A stretch of DNA of 64,000 nt, from NCBI RefSeq assembly GCF_015353075.1, contig NZ_CP064187.1, positions 62,001 through 126,000 on the forward strand, in the 5' to 3' direction. The first letter of the stretch is position 1. The number at the start of each line of letters is the position of its first letter. This document shows, one piece after another, positions 9,770-20,138 of this stretch. A program made the position numbers and the translations under genes. The notes beneath the pieces were generated by a model that saw only the letters and a list, made by a program, of their open reading frames with translations, did no database searches and was not told the origin of the DNA. Origin of the DNA: Rhizobium sp. 007. Lineage in GTDB: Bacteria; Pseudomonadota; Alphaproteobacteria; Rhizobiales; Rhizobiaceae.

Positions 9770-10657
9770 TCACGGAACGATCAGCGTTCCGGCGCCGTGT
9801 TCGGTGAAGATTTCGAGCAGCACGGAATGGGCCGTCTTGCCGTTCAGGATGACGACGCCCTGGACGCCGGCCTTGATCGCGTCGATGCAGGTTTCGACCT
9901 TCGGGATCATGCCGCCGGAAATCGTGCCGTCGGCGATCAGCGCGTGCGCCTGCGAAACCGAGAGCTCCTTGATGAGGTTGCCCTGCTTGTCGAGCACGCC
10001 GGGAACGTCCGTCAGGAAGAGCAGGCGCGTGGCATTCAGTGCGCCAGCGATAGCGCCTGCGAAGGTGTCGGCATTGATGTTGTAGGTCGCGCCGTCGCGG
10101 CCGGGCGCGACCGGGGCGATGACCGGGATCATTTCCGAACGGGCGAGCAGGTCGAGCAGCGTACGGTCGACTTCGACGACCTCGCCGACGAAGCCGAGAT
10201 CGAGCACGCGCTCGATGTTCGAATCCGGGTCCTTGATCTTCTTCTGCGCCTTTTCGGCAAAGACCATGTTGCCGTCCTTGCCGCAAAGCCCGATCGCCCA
10301 TTCGCCCGTCTGGTTGATGAGTGCCACGATCTCCTTGTTGATGGAGCCGGCAAGCACCATCTCGACGATCTCGACGGTCTTGGCGTCGGTGACGCGAAGA
10401 CCGCCTTCGAACTTCGATTCGATGCCCATCTTCGTCAACATCGCGCCGATCTGTGGACCGCCGCCGTGGACGACGATCGGATTGACGCCGGATTGCTTCA
10501 AAAGCGCAATGTCGCTGGCGAAGGCCTTGCCGAGCTCGGGATTGCCCATGGCATGGCCGCCGTATTTGACGACTATCGTCTTGTTCTCGTAACGCTGCAT
10601 GAAAGGCAGCGCCTGTGCGAGAAGGCGTGCTTGGGTTTCGCTTTCGGACTGGTTCAT
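9770..10657 (-). CDS. argB: Acetylglutamate kinase
   Basis: Phosphorylates N-acetyl-L-glutamate, the second step of arginine synthesis. 295 residues, amino-acid-kinase fold: KYGGHAMGN near the N-terminus (phosphate-binding Lys and Gly), [12 protein letters not shown], and the C-terminal [15 protein letters not shown] block. The basic N-terminal extension (about residues 1-25) is the kind found in arginine-inhibited hexameric enzymes; that last point is inference. It stands alone, convergent with the PEP-mutase-like gene. Confidence 0.96.
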   Translation of the reverse strand: MNQSESETQARLLAQALPFMQRYENKTIVVKYGGHAMGNPELGKAFASDIALLKQSGVNPIVVHGGGPQIGAMLTKMGIESKFEGGLRVTDAKTVEIVEMVLAGSINKEIVALINQTGEWAIGLCGKDGNMVFAEKAQKKIKDPDSNIERVLDLGFVGEVVEVDRTLLDLLARSEMIPVIAPVAPGRDGATYNINADTFAGAIAGALNATRLLFLTDVPGVLDKQGNLIKELSVSQAHALIADGTISGGMIPKVETCIDAIKAGVQGVVILNGKTAHSVLLEIFTEHGAGTLIVP

Positions 10658-10803
10658 GGCATACCCCGCAGAATAGATCGCGGCCTTTTATCTCAAGTTC
10701 TTGACAGATGGAATAATGCCCTGCGCATTAGTTGCTGTGCCTCTTGTCAATTTGAGCCGGCCGCCGTTTATTGGCATCGTGTCAAAGACAGATGGGCCGC
10801 GGC

Positions 10804-11343
10804 ATGACGAGCGAGGAAATCGCGCAATTGATAGGCCGCATCGCCATGGCCGACCGGAAGGCTTTCGCCGATCTCTACAAGGCGACGAGCCCGAAACTTT
10901 TCTCCATATGCCTGCGTATCCTGAACGATCGTATTGAAGCCGAGGAGGCGTTGCAGGAGGTTTATACAAAGATCTGGCAGCGCTCCGGGGCCTTCGTGGC
11001 CAACCAGGGTACGCCGTCCTCCTGGCTCGCGGCGATTGCCCGCAACCAGGCGATCGATACGATGCGGGCGCGAAAGCCTGTCGCCGACGAGTTGAACGGT
11101 GAATACGATCTTCCCGATCCTGCCCTCGACCCGGAAAAGCAGGCCATGTTGTCTGATGAAGGAAGGCGGATTGACACCTGCATGGAAGAGTTGGAAGCTG
11201 ATCGGGCGCAGGCGGTGAAGAAAGCCTATGTCGAAGGACTGAGCTATCAGGAACTTGCCGATCAGTTTGGCGTTCCGCTGAACACCATGCGGACATGGCT
11301 GCGGCGCAGCCTTTTGAAGCTGAGAGAGTGCATGGAGCGATGA
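10804..11343 (+). CDS. ECF-type RNA polymerase sigma factor (SigK-like)
   Basis: 179 residues. The sigma-70 region 2 block is FADLYKATSPKLFSICLRIL with NDRIEAEEALQEVYTKIWQR. Region 4 has an HTH at LSYQELADQFGVPLNTMRTW followed by LRRSLLKLRECME. The ATG at 10804 (MTSEEIAQLI) was chosen over an in-frame upstream start at 10771. The stop overlaps the ATG of the anti-sigma gene (ATGA), the standard arrangement for a sigma/anti-sigma pair. A secreted fasciclin gene follows. The sigma/RskA-like/fasciclin order resembles the mycobacterial SigK locus. Confidence 0.93.
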   Translation: MTSEEIAQLIGRIAMADRKAFADLYKATSPKLFSICLRILNDRIEAEEALQEVYTKIWQRSGAFVANQGTPSSWLAAIARNQAIDTMRARKPVADELNGEYDLPDPALDPEKQAMLSDEGRRIDTCMEELEADRAQAVKKAYVEGLSYQELADQFGVPLNTMRTWLRRSLLKLRECMER

Positions 11344-12062
11344 CATCGCCGGATCAAAGCAAGGGAGGCCGCTCCCGTGATGAAGTGCTCGCCGGCGAGT
11401 ACGTGCTTGGTGTTCTTTCGTTTCAGGATCGCCGGGTGGTCGAGGAGCGCATGCGCCGGGACCGCCAGTTTGCCGCAATCGTCAGCCGCTGGGAAACGAA
11501 CCTCTCTGCTTTCAACGACGAGTATGAAGTGGCCGCGAGCCCGGGCCGGGAGACCTTCAAGCAGATCGAGGCACGCCTTTTCGGCGAACCGGAGCTTTCG
11601 CGATCCTTTTCGCGCGGCCTTTGGAATTCCGCCGTCTTCTGGCGCTCGCTGACCTTCGCTTCTCTGGTCGTTGCGATCGGAGCTATAATTTTCGCCTCCG
11701 GCAACGTTCCACCGCCGAAAGGTCAATCGCAACTGGTTGCCGAATTGTCGTCCGCCGACAGCCAGGTCAATCTGCTTGCCTCTTACGACGTCCAAAGCGG
11801 CCGCCTCCGCATCGTTCCCGTTGCGGCGGGCGGGGCTGAGAAAAAATCACTGGAGCTCTGGCTGGTGCCGGGAAGCGGCACTCCAAAGTCGCTCGGCATT
11901 TTCCAGTCGGATGAAGATGGCGAGCTTGTCATTCCTGCCGATCTGCGCGGCGGCATTGCCGATGGTGCGACGCTCGCCGTCAGCCTCGAGCCTTTTGGCG
12001 GTTCGACGACCGGCGCACCGACAGGACCGGTTGTCGCCAGTGGCACCACGCATCGCCGCTAA
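11340..12062 (+). CDS. Membrane-anchored anti-sigma factor (RskA-like)
   Basis: 240 residues. The cytoplasmic N-terminal anti-sigma domain includes DEVLAGEYVLGVLSFQDRRV and a WETNLSAFNDEYE helix. One transmembrane helix lies near residues 100-120 (SLTFASLVVAIGAIIFASG). The extracytoplasmic C-terminal domain is beta-rich (SLELWLVPGSGTPKSLGIFQ), as in RskA. It presumably holds the upstream sigma factor inactive until a signal triggers release. The start overlaps the sigma stop by 4 bases. Confidence 0.9.
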   Translation: MTSPDQSKGGRSRDEVLAGEYVLGVLSFQDRRVVEERMRRDRQFAAIVSRWETNLSAFNDEYEVAASPGRETFKQIEARLFGEPELSRSFSRGLWNSAVFWRSLTFASLVVAIGAIIFASGNVPPPKGQSQLVAELSSADSQVNLLASYDVQSGRLRIVPVAAGGAEKKSLELWLVPGSGTPKSLGIFQSDEDGELVIPADLRGGIADGATLAVSLEPFGGSTTGAPTGPVVASGTTHRR

Positions 12063-12170
12063 AAAATTGTCTCTTCTGAAACTCTTTCTGCATCGCCTCG
12101 TACATCTCGGTGTCCGGGCGGGCCGAGGCATTCCGCACGCGAACCGGCGCCGGACGTGAGGAGGATGATC

Positions 12171-12728
12171 ATGATGAAGCCAGCTTTGCGCACCATTGCG
12201 CTTGCCACTGCCGTATCCGCAATCGCTTTTGCTGTGCAGGCCGCCAACCCCATGGTGGGTGGCGCTCCGATGTTCCCGACGAAGAACATCATCGACAATG
12301 CCGTTAACTCGAAGGACCACACCACCCTGGTCGCGGCGGTGAAGGCCGGCGGGCTTGTCGGCACGCTCGAAGGCAAAGGTCCGTTCACGGTTTTCGCACC
12401 GACGAACGAGGCCTTCGCCGCCCTACCGAAGGGCACGGTCGAGACGCTTCTCAAGCCGGAAAACAAGGCCGCGCTCGTCAAGGTGCTGACCTGCCACGTG
12501 GTTGCAGCAGATGCGATGGCGAAGACCGTCGCCAAAATGATCAAGGACGATGGCGGCGAACACGACATCAAGACAGTGGGCGGCTGCGTGTTGAAAGCCA
12601 AGGAAAGCATGGGCAAGATCACGCTGACCGATGAAATGGGAGGCACGGCACGTGTGACGATCGCCGACGTCAAGCAGTCGAACGGCGTAATCCATGTCGT
12701 CGACAGGGTGCTTCTGCCTAAGACGTGA
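12171..12728 (+). CDS. Secreted fasciclin (FAS1) domain protein
   Basis: 185 residues. A signal peptide (MMKPALRTIALATAVSAIAF, cleavage near VQA) precedes one FAS1 domain with both signatures: FTVFAPTNEAFAALPKGTVE (H1) and the C-terminal SNGVIHVVDRVLLPK (H2 with the YxxVxVID-like pattern). The start was chosen because AGGAGG at 12159-12164 is 6 bases before the ATG at 12171. It lies ~110 bp after the anti-sigma gene. Fasciclin proteins are known targets of SigK-type sigma factors in mycobacteria, so regulation by the neighbouring pair is a reasonable inference. Confidence 0.93.
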   Translation: MMKPALRTIALATAVSAIAFAVQAANPMVGGAPMFPTKNIIDNAVNSKDHTTLVAAVKAGGLVGTLEGKGPFTVFAPTNEAFAALPKGTVETLLKPENKAALVKVLTCHVVAADAMAKTVAKMIKDDGGEHDIKTVGGCVLKAKESMGKITLTDEMGGTARVTIADVKQSNGVIHVVDRVLLPKT

Positions 12729-12748
12729 TGGATCTAAGGACGAAGGGG

Positions 12749-12771
12749 GGAGGCGCCTCTGGTGCGCCTCC
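12749..12771. terminator. Hairpin between the convergent fasciclin and engB genes
   Basis: Perfect 8-bp stem GGAGGCGC/GCGCCTCC with a 7-base loop, between the stop codons of the two convergent genes. There is no strong T-run on either side, so it is a plausible but weak bidirectional terminator. Confidence 0.5.
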
Positions 12772-12773
12772 GT

Positions 12774-13430
12774 TCAATTCCAGTTTTTGATCTCGACCGT
12801 TTCGGCAATGGCTTGGCGCAACTCATCCAATCCCTCGCTCTTCTCGGAAGAAGTGGCAATAACGAATGGGAAGGCCGCCGGACGCTTTTTGATCTTCTCT
12901 GCCGTTTCCGCGAGCAGCTTGGCGACCGCGGGCGGCTTGATCTTGTCGGTTTTGGTGAGAACAATCTGGTAGGAAACGGCGGCCTTGTCGAGCAGGCTCA
13001 GAACGTCATCGTCGTTCTTCTTGATTCCATGGCGGCTGTCGATAAGCACGTAGACGCGCTTCAGCGTAGCGCGGCCGCGCAGATAATCGAACACGAGTTT
13101 CGTCCAGGCGTCGACCTGGTCTTTCGGCGCCTGCGCATAACCGTAGCCCGGCATATCGACGAGCGCCATCGGCGGCAGGTCGCCGCCTTCGCCGGAATAA
13201 CCCTCGGGAACGAAGTAGTTCAGCTCCTGCGTCCGGCCCGGCGTATTCGAGGTACGCGCCAGTCCCTTATGTCCGACAAGCGCATTGATGAGCGACGACT
13301 TGCCGACATTCGAGCGCCCGGCGAACGCCACTTCCAGCGGCCCTTCCGGTGGCAGAAACTTCATGGAAGGCACACCGCGGATGAAGATCCACGGCCGCCC
13401 GAAGAGTGGCTTTTCGTTGTTTTGCGTCAT
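12774..13430 (-). CDS. engB: Ribosome-biogenesis GTPase EngB/YsxC/YihA
   Basis: 218 residues, Era-like GTPase needed for large ribosomal subunit assembly. G1 is [11 protein letters not shown]3 is DMPGYG and G4 is TKTDK; the switch I region is [12 protein letters not shown]. The ATG at 13430 ([11 protein letters not shown]) is preferred over an in-frame start at 13472. It lies downstream of yidC on the same strand, a common arrangement in Rhizobiales (yidC-engB), separated here by a terminator-like hairpin. Confidence 0.95.
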   Translation of the reverse strand: MTQNNEKPLFGRPWIFIRGVPSMKFLPPEGPLEVAFAGRSNVGKSSLINALVGHKGLARTSNTPGRTQELNYFVPEGYSGEGGDLPPMALVDMPGYGYAQAPKDQVDAWTKLVFDYLRGRATLKRVYVLIDSRHGIKKNDDDVLSLLDKAAVSYQIVLTKTDKIKPPAVAKLLAETAEKIKKRPAAFPFVIATSSEKSEGLDELRQAIAETVEIKNWN

Positions 13431-13541
13431 TCCACTTTTCCAGCGCGTCCTAATCCATTGCGCATAAGGCATTCAGGTTTCGCATGATTTTGTCAACCAA
13501 CGGTCCCTGATAGGCCCTCATTGAAAACAGGTTGCCGAAAA

Positions 13542-13566
13542 GAAAAAGCCCCGCCGAAGCGAGGCT
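13542..13566 (-). terminator. Rho-independent terminator after yidC
   Basis: On the minus strand: stem AGCCTCGC / GCGGGGCT (one G-U pair) with a stable TTCG tetraloop, followed immediately by TTTTTC. It starts 8 bases after the yidC stop codon. Confidence 0.75.
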
Positions 13567-13573
13567 CGCTCAT

Positions 13574-15367
13574 TCACTTCGATGGCGCCGGTTTTCGCCG
13601 GAACAAGCCCTTGAGATTGTCGAAGAGCTCGATCTTCACACCGTGGCGGCGCATGATTACCCCCTGCTGAATAACGGAGAGCGTATTGTTCCAGGCCCAG
13701 TAGATGACGAGGCCGGCCGGGAAGCTTGCCAGCATGAAGGTAAAGACCAGCGGCATCCAGTTGAAGATCATCGCTTGCGTTGGGTCGGGCGGCGTCGGGT
13801 TCATGCGCATCTGCACGAACATCGTCACACCCATTATCAGTGGCCATACGCCGAGATGTAGGAGGGCGGGCGCTTCGAAGGGGAGCAGGCCGAAGAGGTT
13901 GACGATCGTGGTCGGATCGGGGGCCGAGAGGTCCTGAATCCAGCCGAAGAACGGCGCGTGCCGCATTTCGATCGTGATGTAGATGACCTTGTAGAGCGCG
14001 AAGAAGACCGGAATCTGCAGGGCGATCGGCCAGCAGCCGGCAATCGGATTGATCTTCTCTTCCTTGTAGAGCTGCATCATCGCCTGCTGCAGGCCCATTC
14101 GGTCGTCGCCGAATTTTGCTTTGAGCTCTTCCATCTTCGGCTGCACGCGCTTCATGTTCGCCATCGAGGCGTATTGCTTGCTGGCGAGCGGGAAGAACAG
14201 CCCCTTGACGACGATCGTCGTCATCAGGATCGCGACGCCGAAATTGCCGAAGTAGCGGAAGAAGAAATCCATCAGCTTGAACATCGGCTTGGTGATGAAA
14301 TAGAACCAGCCCCAGTCGATCAGGCGGTCGAAGCGCGGGATCTGGTAAGAGGCCTCGTAGCCGTCGATGACCGGAACTTCCTTGGCGCCGGCAAAGACGA
14401 GGTTCTTGAGCTCGATCGACTGTCCGGGAGCAACCGTTACGGCGTCTTCCTTATAGTCGGCCTGATAGCGTGGCTGGCCATCGGTGAAATGCGAGAAGCG
14501 AGCCTCATAAGCCGATTTCTGCGGCGGCACGATCGTTGCGGCCCAGTACTTGTCGGTGATGCCAAGCCAGCCGCCGGTGGACTTGGCGGGCGTGACGGGT
14601 TCCTCCTCGACGGCAGAGTACTTGCTCTCGACCAGGCCGTCGCCAATGACGCCGATGAAGCCTTCGTGCAGGACGTAGACGGAGGGCGTCGTCGGCTTGT
14701 TGTAGCGGGTAACGCGCCCGTAGGACGAAATGGAAGCCGGAGTGCTTCCGCTGTTCGTCACCTTGTCCGTGACGGTGAACATGTAGCGGTCGTCGACCGA
14801 AATCGTACGCGCAAAGGTCAGGCCCTTGTCATTGGTATAGGTCAGCGTCACCGGTGACTTGTCGGTGAGCTTGGCGCCTTCCGGCGCCGTCCATACGGTC
14901 GACGGACCGGGAACTGCTCCGGTCTGATCGCTGCCGATATAGCCGAGTTCGGTGAAGTAGCCGTCCTTGGTGTCAGCCGGCGAGAAAAGCGTAATGATCG
15001 GGCTGCTCTTGTCGACCGTCTCGTGATAACCTTTGAGCTTCAGGTCGTCGAGGCGGGCACCTGCCAGGTTGACGGAGCCAGAGAGCGCTTCCGTGTCGAT
15101 GGCGACGCGCGGCGCCTTTGCAAGCGCTTCCTCGCGCGTTGCGGTCGCGGCGGCCTGGCCGGTCGGCGCGGCGCCACTTGTCTGCGGTGCGGGCTGGCCG
15201 CCTGCAGCAGGAGCCTGTGTCTGCTCGCTCTGCTGCTGCGCTTTCTGGGCTTCCTGAGCCTTGCGCTGAGCCTCGATGCGCGGGTTCATGTAAAGAAACT
15301 GCCAGCCGAGAACGATCAGCACCGAGAGAGCGATCGCAATGAAATAATTGCGGTTGTTTTGCATCAT
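13574..15367 (-). CDS. yidC: Membrane protein insertase YidC
   Basis: 597 residues. It inserts and folds inner-membrane proteins with or without SecYEG. Layout: N-terminal TM helix ([20 protein letters not shown]), a Gln/Ala/Pro-rich linker, a large periplasmic domain (about 90-350), and the C-terminal five-TM insertase core. The core contains a cytoplasmic hairpin ([20 protein letters not shown]) and the conserved PVFFALYKV helix. The tail is basic (RRKPAPSK). There are two adjacent ATGs (15367 and 15364); AGGAACGT makes the second the better-spaced start. The rnpA stop overlaps both. Confidence 0.97.
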   Translation of the reverse strand: MMQNNRNYFIAIALSVLIVLGWQFLYMNPRIEAQRKAQEAQKAQQQSEQTQAPAAGGQPAPQTSGAAPTGQAAATATREEALAKAPRVAIDTEALSGSVNLAGARLDDLKLKGYHETVDKSSPIITLFSPADTKDGYFTELGYIGSDQTGAVPGPSTVWTAPEGAKLTDKSPVTLTYTNDKGLTFARTISVDDRYMFTVTDKVTNSGSTPASISSYGRVTRYNKPTTPSVYVLHEGFIGVIGDGLVESKYSAVEEEPVTPAKSTGGWLGITDKYWAATIVPPQKSAYEARFSHFTDGQPRYQADYKEDAVTVAPGQSIELKNLVFAGAKEVPVIDGYEASYQIPRFDRLIDWGWFYFITKPMFKLMDFFFRYFGNFGVAILMTTIVVKGLFFPLASKQYASMANMKRVQPKMEELKAKFGDDRMGLQQAMMQLYKEEKINPIAGCWPIALQIPVFFALYKVIYITIEMRHAPFFGWIQDLSAPDPTTIVNLFGLLPFEAPALLHLGVWPLIMGVTMFVQMRMNPTPPDPTQAMIFNWMPLVFTFMLASFPAGLVIYWAWNNTLSVIQQGVIMRRHGVKIELFDNLKGLFRRKPAPSK

Positions 15368-15762
15368 ACGTTCCTGGGGCGTCCGTCGGAGGATCGCCTG
15401 TGTTTCGGCTTGTTTTCGACGCGTGCCTTAAGCTCCGCGCTCAATTCCTTGAAGGACGCCGTCAGGCAGTCTCTTCGCGCGACAACCACATAGTCGTGTC
15501 CGGGCTGCATTGCAAACCCCACATGAAGCCGCACCGCCTCTTTGAGGCGGCGGCGCATGCGGTTCCGTTCGACCGCGTTGCCATGTTTTTTTGTGACGGT
15601 GAAGCCGACGCGCGCTTCGGTTTCGGGCTCTTTCCGGTCGAGAACCTCGAGCAGGAAGAGGCCACCCTTGCGCTTTTCGCCGTTGCGGACAGCAAGAAAC
15701 TGCGGGCGGCTTTTCAACCGCCCTGCAGTGTTTTTTTCAGTGGTCGTCAATTCGCCCGCCAT
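15364..15762 (-). CDS. rnpA: Ribonuclease P protein component
   Basis: 132 residues, basic. It is the protein subunit that assists the RNase P RNA in 5' processing of tRNA. The RNR motif is present as [13 protein letters not shown], after the central [14 protein letters not shown] strand. The C-terminal ~20 residues ([15 protein letters not shown]) form a basic tail. It sits between rpmH and yidC, the near-universal order, and overlaps the yidC start. Confidence 0.95.
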   Translation of the reverse strand: MAGELTTTEKNTAGRLKSRPQFLAVRNGEKRKGGLFLLEVLDRKEPETEARVGFTVTKKHGNAVERNRMRRRLKEAVRLHVGFAMQPGHDYVVVARRDCLTASFKELSAELKARVENKPKHRRSSDGRPRNV

Positions 15763-15783
15763 CTGTTATCGGGCAATCCGGCC

Positions 15784-15918
15784 TTAGGCCGAAAGACGCT
15801 TGCGGCCACGCGCGCGGCGGGCAACGATGACCTTGCGGCCGCCCTTGGTAGCCATACGCGCACGGAAACCGTGGCGGCGCTTGCGGACAAGCTTCGATGG
15901 TTGGTAGGTACGCTTCAT
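15784..15918 (-). CDS. rpmH: 50S ribosomal protein L34
   Basis: 44 residues, translated directly from the sequence: it begins [18 protein letters not shown] and ends ARGRKRLSA. This is the canonical L34 sequence, with 17 Arg/Lys-rich positions and the [11 protein letters not shown] core. It is 21 bp upstream of rnpA on the same strand. Confidence 0.98.
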   Translation of the reverse strand: MKRTYQPSKLVRKRRHGFRARMATKGGRKVIVARRARGRKRLSA

Positions 15919-16370
15919 TTATTTAAACACCGCGGAGTGCGGCCCTTCTTGAATTTGCATATTGCAAGGAGCGTTGTTTTTCGAACGGGCGAGGCCAAAG
16001 ACCGAAGTGACCGAACGTGCGGCGGCTTATACGGATGAAGCCTCAAGAAGTCAATTATCGCCCGGTGATTCATCGGTCAGCCGTTTAGGACTGCAAAAAT
16101 TCGCATTATGGTATTAACTATTGTGCTCAACACGTCGAAAGGTTGAATTTTGCTGATTTTGTCTTGATGGGTATGCCATCGGTGATATTTTTACTCAGGT
16201 TTATGCAATTTTTGCGAAGAATGCCGTCGATGGGCGGATAATATGGGTAATTTTTTGTAGTACTAAACCATCGCATTCGAAATGTAACATTAAGACATTT
16301 AGCCGATCTTCATTCTATCGGCTGGGAATGTGCTTTCCAGACTGTCGTTAGTCCCTCAGGAGGCATTCCG
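15919..16370. other. Intergenic region between divergent rpmH and the chemoreceptor gene
   Basis: 450 bases with no gene; more AT-rich than its surroundings from about 16090. It must hold both divergent promoters, but I cannot place them confidently. A perfect 7-bp inverted repeat, AGCCGAT(n9)ATCGGCT at 16301-16323, lies in the chemoreceptor leader. A short palindrome TTGCATATTGCAA lies at 15955-15967. Confidence 0.6.
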
Positions 16371-18368
16371 TTGAAAATCCGCGGCAAGATCAATTTGCTC
16401 GTTTCTGTTATGGCAGCTGTTGCCCTTGTTATTGGCGCAACCGCCCTTATTGCCATGAACGAGTACAACAACAAATTCAGCGCCTATAAGAGTGCCTCAC
16501 AGCGTGCCTATGCTGGCGAGCGGCTCAACCGCTTCGTGACAGCGACAGTTATGGAAGCCCGCGGCATCTACGCGGCGAAGGAAATCAAGGATACCGGCAA
16601 CTTCGCCAAGGGACTGATGGCGGACCTCGACGAGATCGACAAGGTCATCGCCGGATGGGCGCCGCTCGTTCCCGAGAGCCAGAAGGAAAGCTTCGGAAAG
16701 CTCGTCGAGCGCGCCAAGGAATTCCGCACCTTCCGCACCGAAACGGCCCGTCTCGGCACTGAAGTCGGGCCGGCAGCCGCCAACACCCAAGGCAACAATG
16801 AAGCCAACCGCGCGAACCGAAAGGCCTTCCAGGCCGAGATCGATGCGATCGTAAAGACCGACAAGGCCGAGCTGCAGGTCGTCGATGCCGAGATCGAAGC
16901 CTTCCGTGCTTCGCTGTTCTGGCTCGTGCTTGCCATTGCCGGCGTCGGCATTTCGACAGGCGTCGGCATGGGCGTTTACATCGGCACCAATCATCTCAGC
17001 CGTCCGATCAAGCGCGTAACGACCGCCATCAATGAAGTCGCCAACGGCAATTTCGACGCGGATGTGCCCTATGCCGGCCGTAAGGACGAGATCGGCGAGA
17101 TGGCCGCCGCCGTCGCCGTCTTCAAGGAGAACGGCTTGGCCATCAAGCGTCTGCATGCACAGGAAGCGGCCATGCGCACCAAGAGCGACGACCTGCAGTC
17201 GAGCATGTCTGTGGTGGTCGCTGCCGCGGCTGCTGGTGATTTCAGCCGCCGTATCGAGAAGGACTATGAGGACGACAATCTCAATCAGTTCGCAGGCAAT
17301 ATCAACACGCTGCTTTCGAGCGTCGATGCCGGCGTCGGCGAAACCCGCCGCGTCATTGCAAGTCTTGCGGATGGCGATCTGACACAGACCATGCGCGGCG
17401 ACTTCCAAGGCGCCTTCGCCGAGTTGCAGCAGAACGTCAACAACACGTTCCAGACGCTACAGACGACCATGCGCGAGATCCGCGAGACCACCGAAGCGAT
17501 CAACGGCAACACCAACGAGCTCCGCGTTGCCAGTGACGATCTCTCCAGGCGCACGGAACAGCAGGCGGCAGCCCTCGAGCAGACCTCCGCAGCTCTCGAC
17601 GAGATCACGGCCGTCGTGCAGAACTCGACGGAACGGGCGCAGGAAGCCAGCATCATGGTCTCGGAAGCGAAGGATGATGCCGGCCGCTCCGGCGTCGTCG
17701 TCCGTAACGCGGTCGATGCCATGGGCCGCATCGAGCAGGCATCGCGCGAAATCAGCCAGATCATCAACGTAATCGACGAGATTGCTTTCCAGACCAACCT
17801 TCTCGCACTGAACGCCGGCGTCGAAGCGGCACGCGCCGGGGAAGCAGGCAAGGGCTTTGCCGTCGTCGCGCAGGAGGTTCGCGAGCTCGCCCAGCGCTCG
17901 GCAACGGCCGCAAAGGACATCAAGGCGCTCATCACCAAGTCCGGCGATGAGGTTCACGTCGGTGTGAAGCTGGTGCAGGCAACCGGCGAGGCGCTTGGCG
18001 AGATCGAAACCCGCGTCATCGCGATCAACGATCACATTCACTCGATAGCGACGGCGGCCAAGGAGCAATCGACCGGCCTCAAGGAGGTCAACACCGCCAT
18101 AAACCAGATGGACCAGGTGACGCAGCAGAATGCGGCGATGGTCGAGGAAACCTCGGCTGCGACGCACAAGCTCTCCGCAGAAGCCGACGGTCTCGTCAAT
18201 CTTATTGCCCATTTCAGGATTTCGAATGCTGCTGCAGCGCCGCTGGCCGTTGCCCGCCGCGAAGAACACCGTCCGGTCGCCTCGCCGGCGCGCCGCGTGA
18301 TGAAGACCGTCTCGCGGGCCTTCAACGGCAACGCAGCGGTTGCCGCGCAGAATTGGGAAGAATTCTGA
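16371..18368 (+). CDS. Methyl-accepting chemotaxis protein with TTG start
   Basis: 665 residues. A short N-terminal TM helix ([21 protein letters not shown]) is followed by a ~150-residue helical periplasmic domain and a second TM ([20 protein letters not shown]). After that come a HAMP domain starting SRPIKRVT, a further HAMP-like segment, and the signalling domain with hairpin tip [20 protein letters not shown]. The last residues, NWEEF, match the xWxxF pentapeptide that tethers CheR/CheB in high-abundance receptors. The start is TTG at 16371, with AGGAGG at 16359-16364 ideally placed; no ATG fits. The ligand is unknown. Confidence 0.95.
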   Translation: MKIRGKINLLVSVMAAVALVIGATALIAMNEYNNKFSAYKSASQRAYAGERLNRFVTATVMEARGIYAAKEIKDTGNFAKGLMADLDEIDKVIAGWAPLVPESQKESFGKLVERAKEFRTFRTETARLGTEVGPAAANTQGNNEANRANRKAFQAEIDAIVKTDKAELQVVDAEIEAFRASLFWLVLAIAGVGISTGVGMGVYIGTNHLSRPIKRVTTAINEVANGNFDADVPYAGRKDEIGEMAAAVAVFKENGLAIKRLHAQEAAMRTKSDDLQSSMSVVVAAAAAGDFSRRIEKDYEDDNLNQFAGNINTLLSSVDAGVGETRRVIASLADGDLTQTMRGDFQGAFAELQQNVNNTFQTLQTTMREIRETTEAINGNTNELRVASDDLSRRTEQQAAALEQTSAALDEITAVVQNSTERAQEASIMVSEAKDDAGRSGVVVRNAVDAMGRIEQASREISQIINVIDEIAFQTNLLALNAGVEAARAGEAGKGFAVVAQEVRELAQRSATAAKDIKALITKSGDEVHVGVKLVQATGEALGEIETRVIAINDHIHSIATAAKEQSTGLKEVNTAINQMDQVTQQNAAMVEETSAATHKLSAEADGLVNLIAHFRISNAAAAPLAVARREEHRPVASPARRVMKTVSRAFNGNAAVAAQNWEEF

Positions 18369-18385
18369 GTATCTTCGACAGTCAG

Positions 18386-18416
18386 AAAACGCCGCCTCCG
18401 GGCGGCGTTTTCTTTT
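18386..18416 (+). terminator. Rho-independent terminator of the chemoreceptor gene
   Basis: Perfect 11-bp stem AAAACGCCGCC / GGCGGCGTTTT around a TCCG tetraloop, followed by CTTTT. It starts 18 bases after the stop codon at 18368. Confidence 0.9.
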
Positions 18417-18506
18417 GTGACGGCTTGCCGTCGCTCGCGAAGATTTGAAAGCGCACTTCGATCGGCTAATATAGAAGTCTGGTTTCAGGCGCTTAGCCGA
18501 TCGGAA

Positions 18507-20015
18507 ATGACGATGCCGGAGCAACAGCAAGGCGGAAATTCGACTGTCGACATTGCGGCGGACGGCGCAAACGGCCGTCCGGCGGGTGCGTTCGGCGGCC
18601 TGTCGGGCAAGCTGCTTTGGCTGACCGTCCTGTTCATCATGCTCGCCGAAGTGCTGATCTTCTTCCCTTCCATTGCGAGCATGCGCATCCGCTGGCTGGA
18701 GGACAAGCTGAACACGGCTGCCGCCGCTGCCATCGTTATCGATGGCCTGCAGCCCGTCGAACTGCCGTACGCTTTGCAGAAGGAAACATTGGCGGCGACC
18801 GGCACGAAGGCGATCGTTCTTCGCAAGGAAGGTACCTCCAGGCTTCTCGCGATGAGCAGCATGCCGACATCCGTCGATGAGCAGTATGACCTGACCAAGG
18901 CCACGCCGATCAGTTCCATGGGAGACGCGCTGGATACGCTGCTTTTTGGCGGCAACCGCATCATCCGCGTTTACGGCCCGGTCGGCGAGACGAACATGGG
19001 CGTCGAAGTGCTGATGAAGGAAAAGCCGTTGCGCATGGCGATGCTCGTCTATGCACGCAATGTTCTGCTCCTCTCCGTGCTGATCTCGCTCTTTACCGCG
19101 ACGCTGATTTTCTTCGTCATCAATCGCATCCTGATCCGCCCGATCCGCAGGCTGACCGGCAACATGCAGCAATTTTCAGCCGATCCGGAAAACCCGCAGC
19201 ATGTCTTCGTGGGCGATGGCGGGCGCGACGAACTGGCGGTCGCGGGGCGGCGTCTGACGGCGATGCAGATGGAACTGCAAAAGACGCTGAAGCAGCAGAA
19301 GAATCTTGCGGCACTTGGCCTTGCGGTCTCAAAAATCAATCATGACATGCGCAACATCCTCGCCTCGGCGCAGCTGATGTCAGACCGTCTCGTAGATGTC
19401 GATGACCCGATGGTTAAGAGCTTCGCACCGAAGCTGCTGCGCACGATCGATCGCGCGGTCGGCTATACGACGGAAGTGCTCTCCTTTGGTCAGGCAAGCG
19501 AATCGGCGCCACGCCGACGGCGGGTCAGGCTCTACGATCTGACGCAGGACGTGCGGGATATGCTGGCGATAGATCCGCAGAGCGGCGTTGAGTTTGCCGA
19601 GCAGATGCCGCCGGACATAGAGGTCGATGCCGATAGCGAGCAGCTCTTCCGCGTGATTCACAATCTCTGCCGGAACGCGTTGCAGGCGTTGACCGGCGAA
19701 ACTGCCCCTGACGGCGTCAAACGCATCACTGTCTCGGCGCAGCGTGTCGGCAGCGTCGTCAGCATCATCGTTGACGATACCGGGCCAGGCATGCCGATGA
19801 AGGCCCGGCAGAATCTCTTTGCGGCCTTCCGCGGTTCGGCCCGCAGCGGCGGCACAGGCCTCGGACTTACGATCGCGCGCGAACTGGTCCTTGCGCATGG
19901 CGGCACGATCGCCCTCGTCGAAAAGCCTGCTGCCGGCACGCAGTTCCGCATCGAAATCCCGGACCGGCCGGTTTCGCTGGAGGACTATCGTTCGCGCACC
20001 CAGGCGGAAAAGTGA
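18507..20015 (+). CDS. Orphan sensor histidine kinase
   Basis: About 502 residues from ATG 18507. There are two TM helices (about residues 35-55 and 200-225) flanking a ~140-residue periplasmic sensor domain, then a HAMP linker (IRPIRRLTGNMQQF). The phospho-acceptor helix is SKINHDMRNILASAQLMSD (His in HDMRN). The HATPase domain has N-box NLCRNALQAL, G1 DDTGPGMP and G2 GGTGLGLTIA. No response-regulator gene is adjacent on either side, so the partner is unknown. tRNA-Arg follows. Confidence 0.92.
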   Translation: MTMPEQQQGGNSTVDIAADGANGRPAGAFGGLSGKLLWLTVLFIMLAEVLIFFPSIASMRIRWLEDKLNTAAAAAIVIDGLQPVELPYALQKETLAATGTKAIVLRKEGTSRLLAMSSMPTSVDEQYDLTKATPISSMGDALDTLLFGGNRIIRVYGPVGETNMGVEVLMKEKPLRMAMLVYARNVLLLSVLISLFTATLIFFVINRILIRPIRRLTGNMQQFSADPENPQHVFVGDGGRDELAVAGRRLTAMQMELQKTLKQQKNLAALGLAVSKINHDMRNILASAQLMSDRLVDVDDPMVKSFAPKLLRTIDRAVGYTTEVLSFGQASESAPRRRRVRLYDLTQDVRDMLAIDPQSGVEFAEQMPPDIEVDADSEQLFRVIHNLCRNALQALTGETAPDGVKRITVSAQRVGSVVSIIVDDTGPGMPMKARQNLFAAFRGSARSGGTGLGLTIARELVLAHGGTIALVEKPAAGTQFRIEIPDRPVSLEDYRSRTQAEK

Positions 20016-20138
20016 TGCAAATTCCGCAACTCAGCCATCTGCAACCAAAGTCGTGATTTTTTTCGAATTGCTATTGCATTCGCCCAAAGGACGCTTTAGA
20101 GGATCGCCCACGCAAGCGGCACGGCCCGCTTTTGGCAC

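Noticed and set aside
17457..19172. 571-codon minus-strand frame opposite the chemoreceptor and kinase genes
   Set aside because: Spans two well-supported genes and their terminator; composition is typical of antisense shadow.
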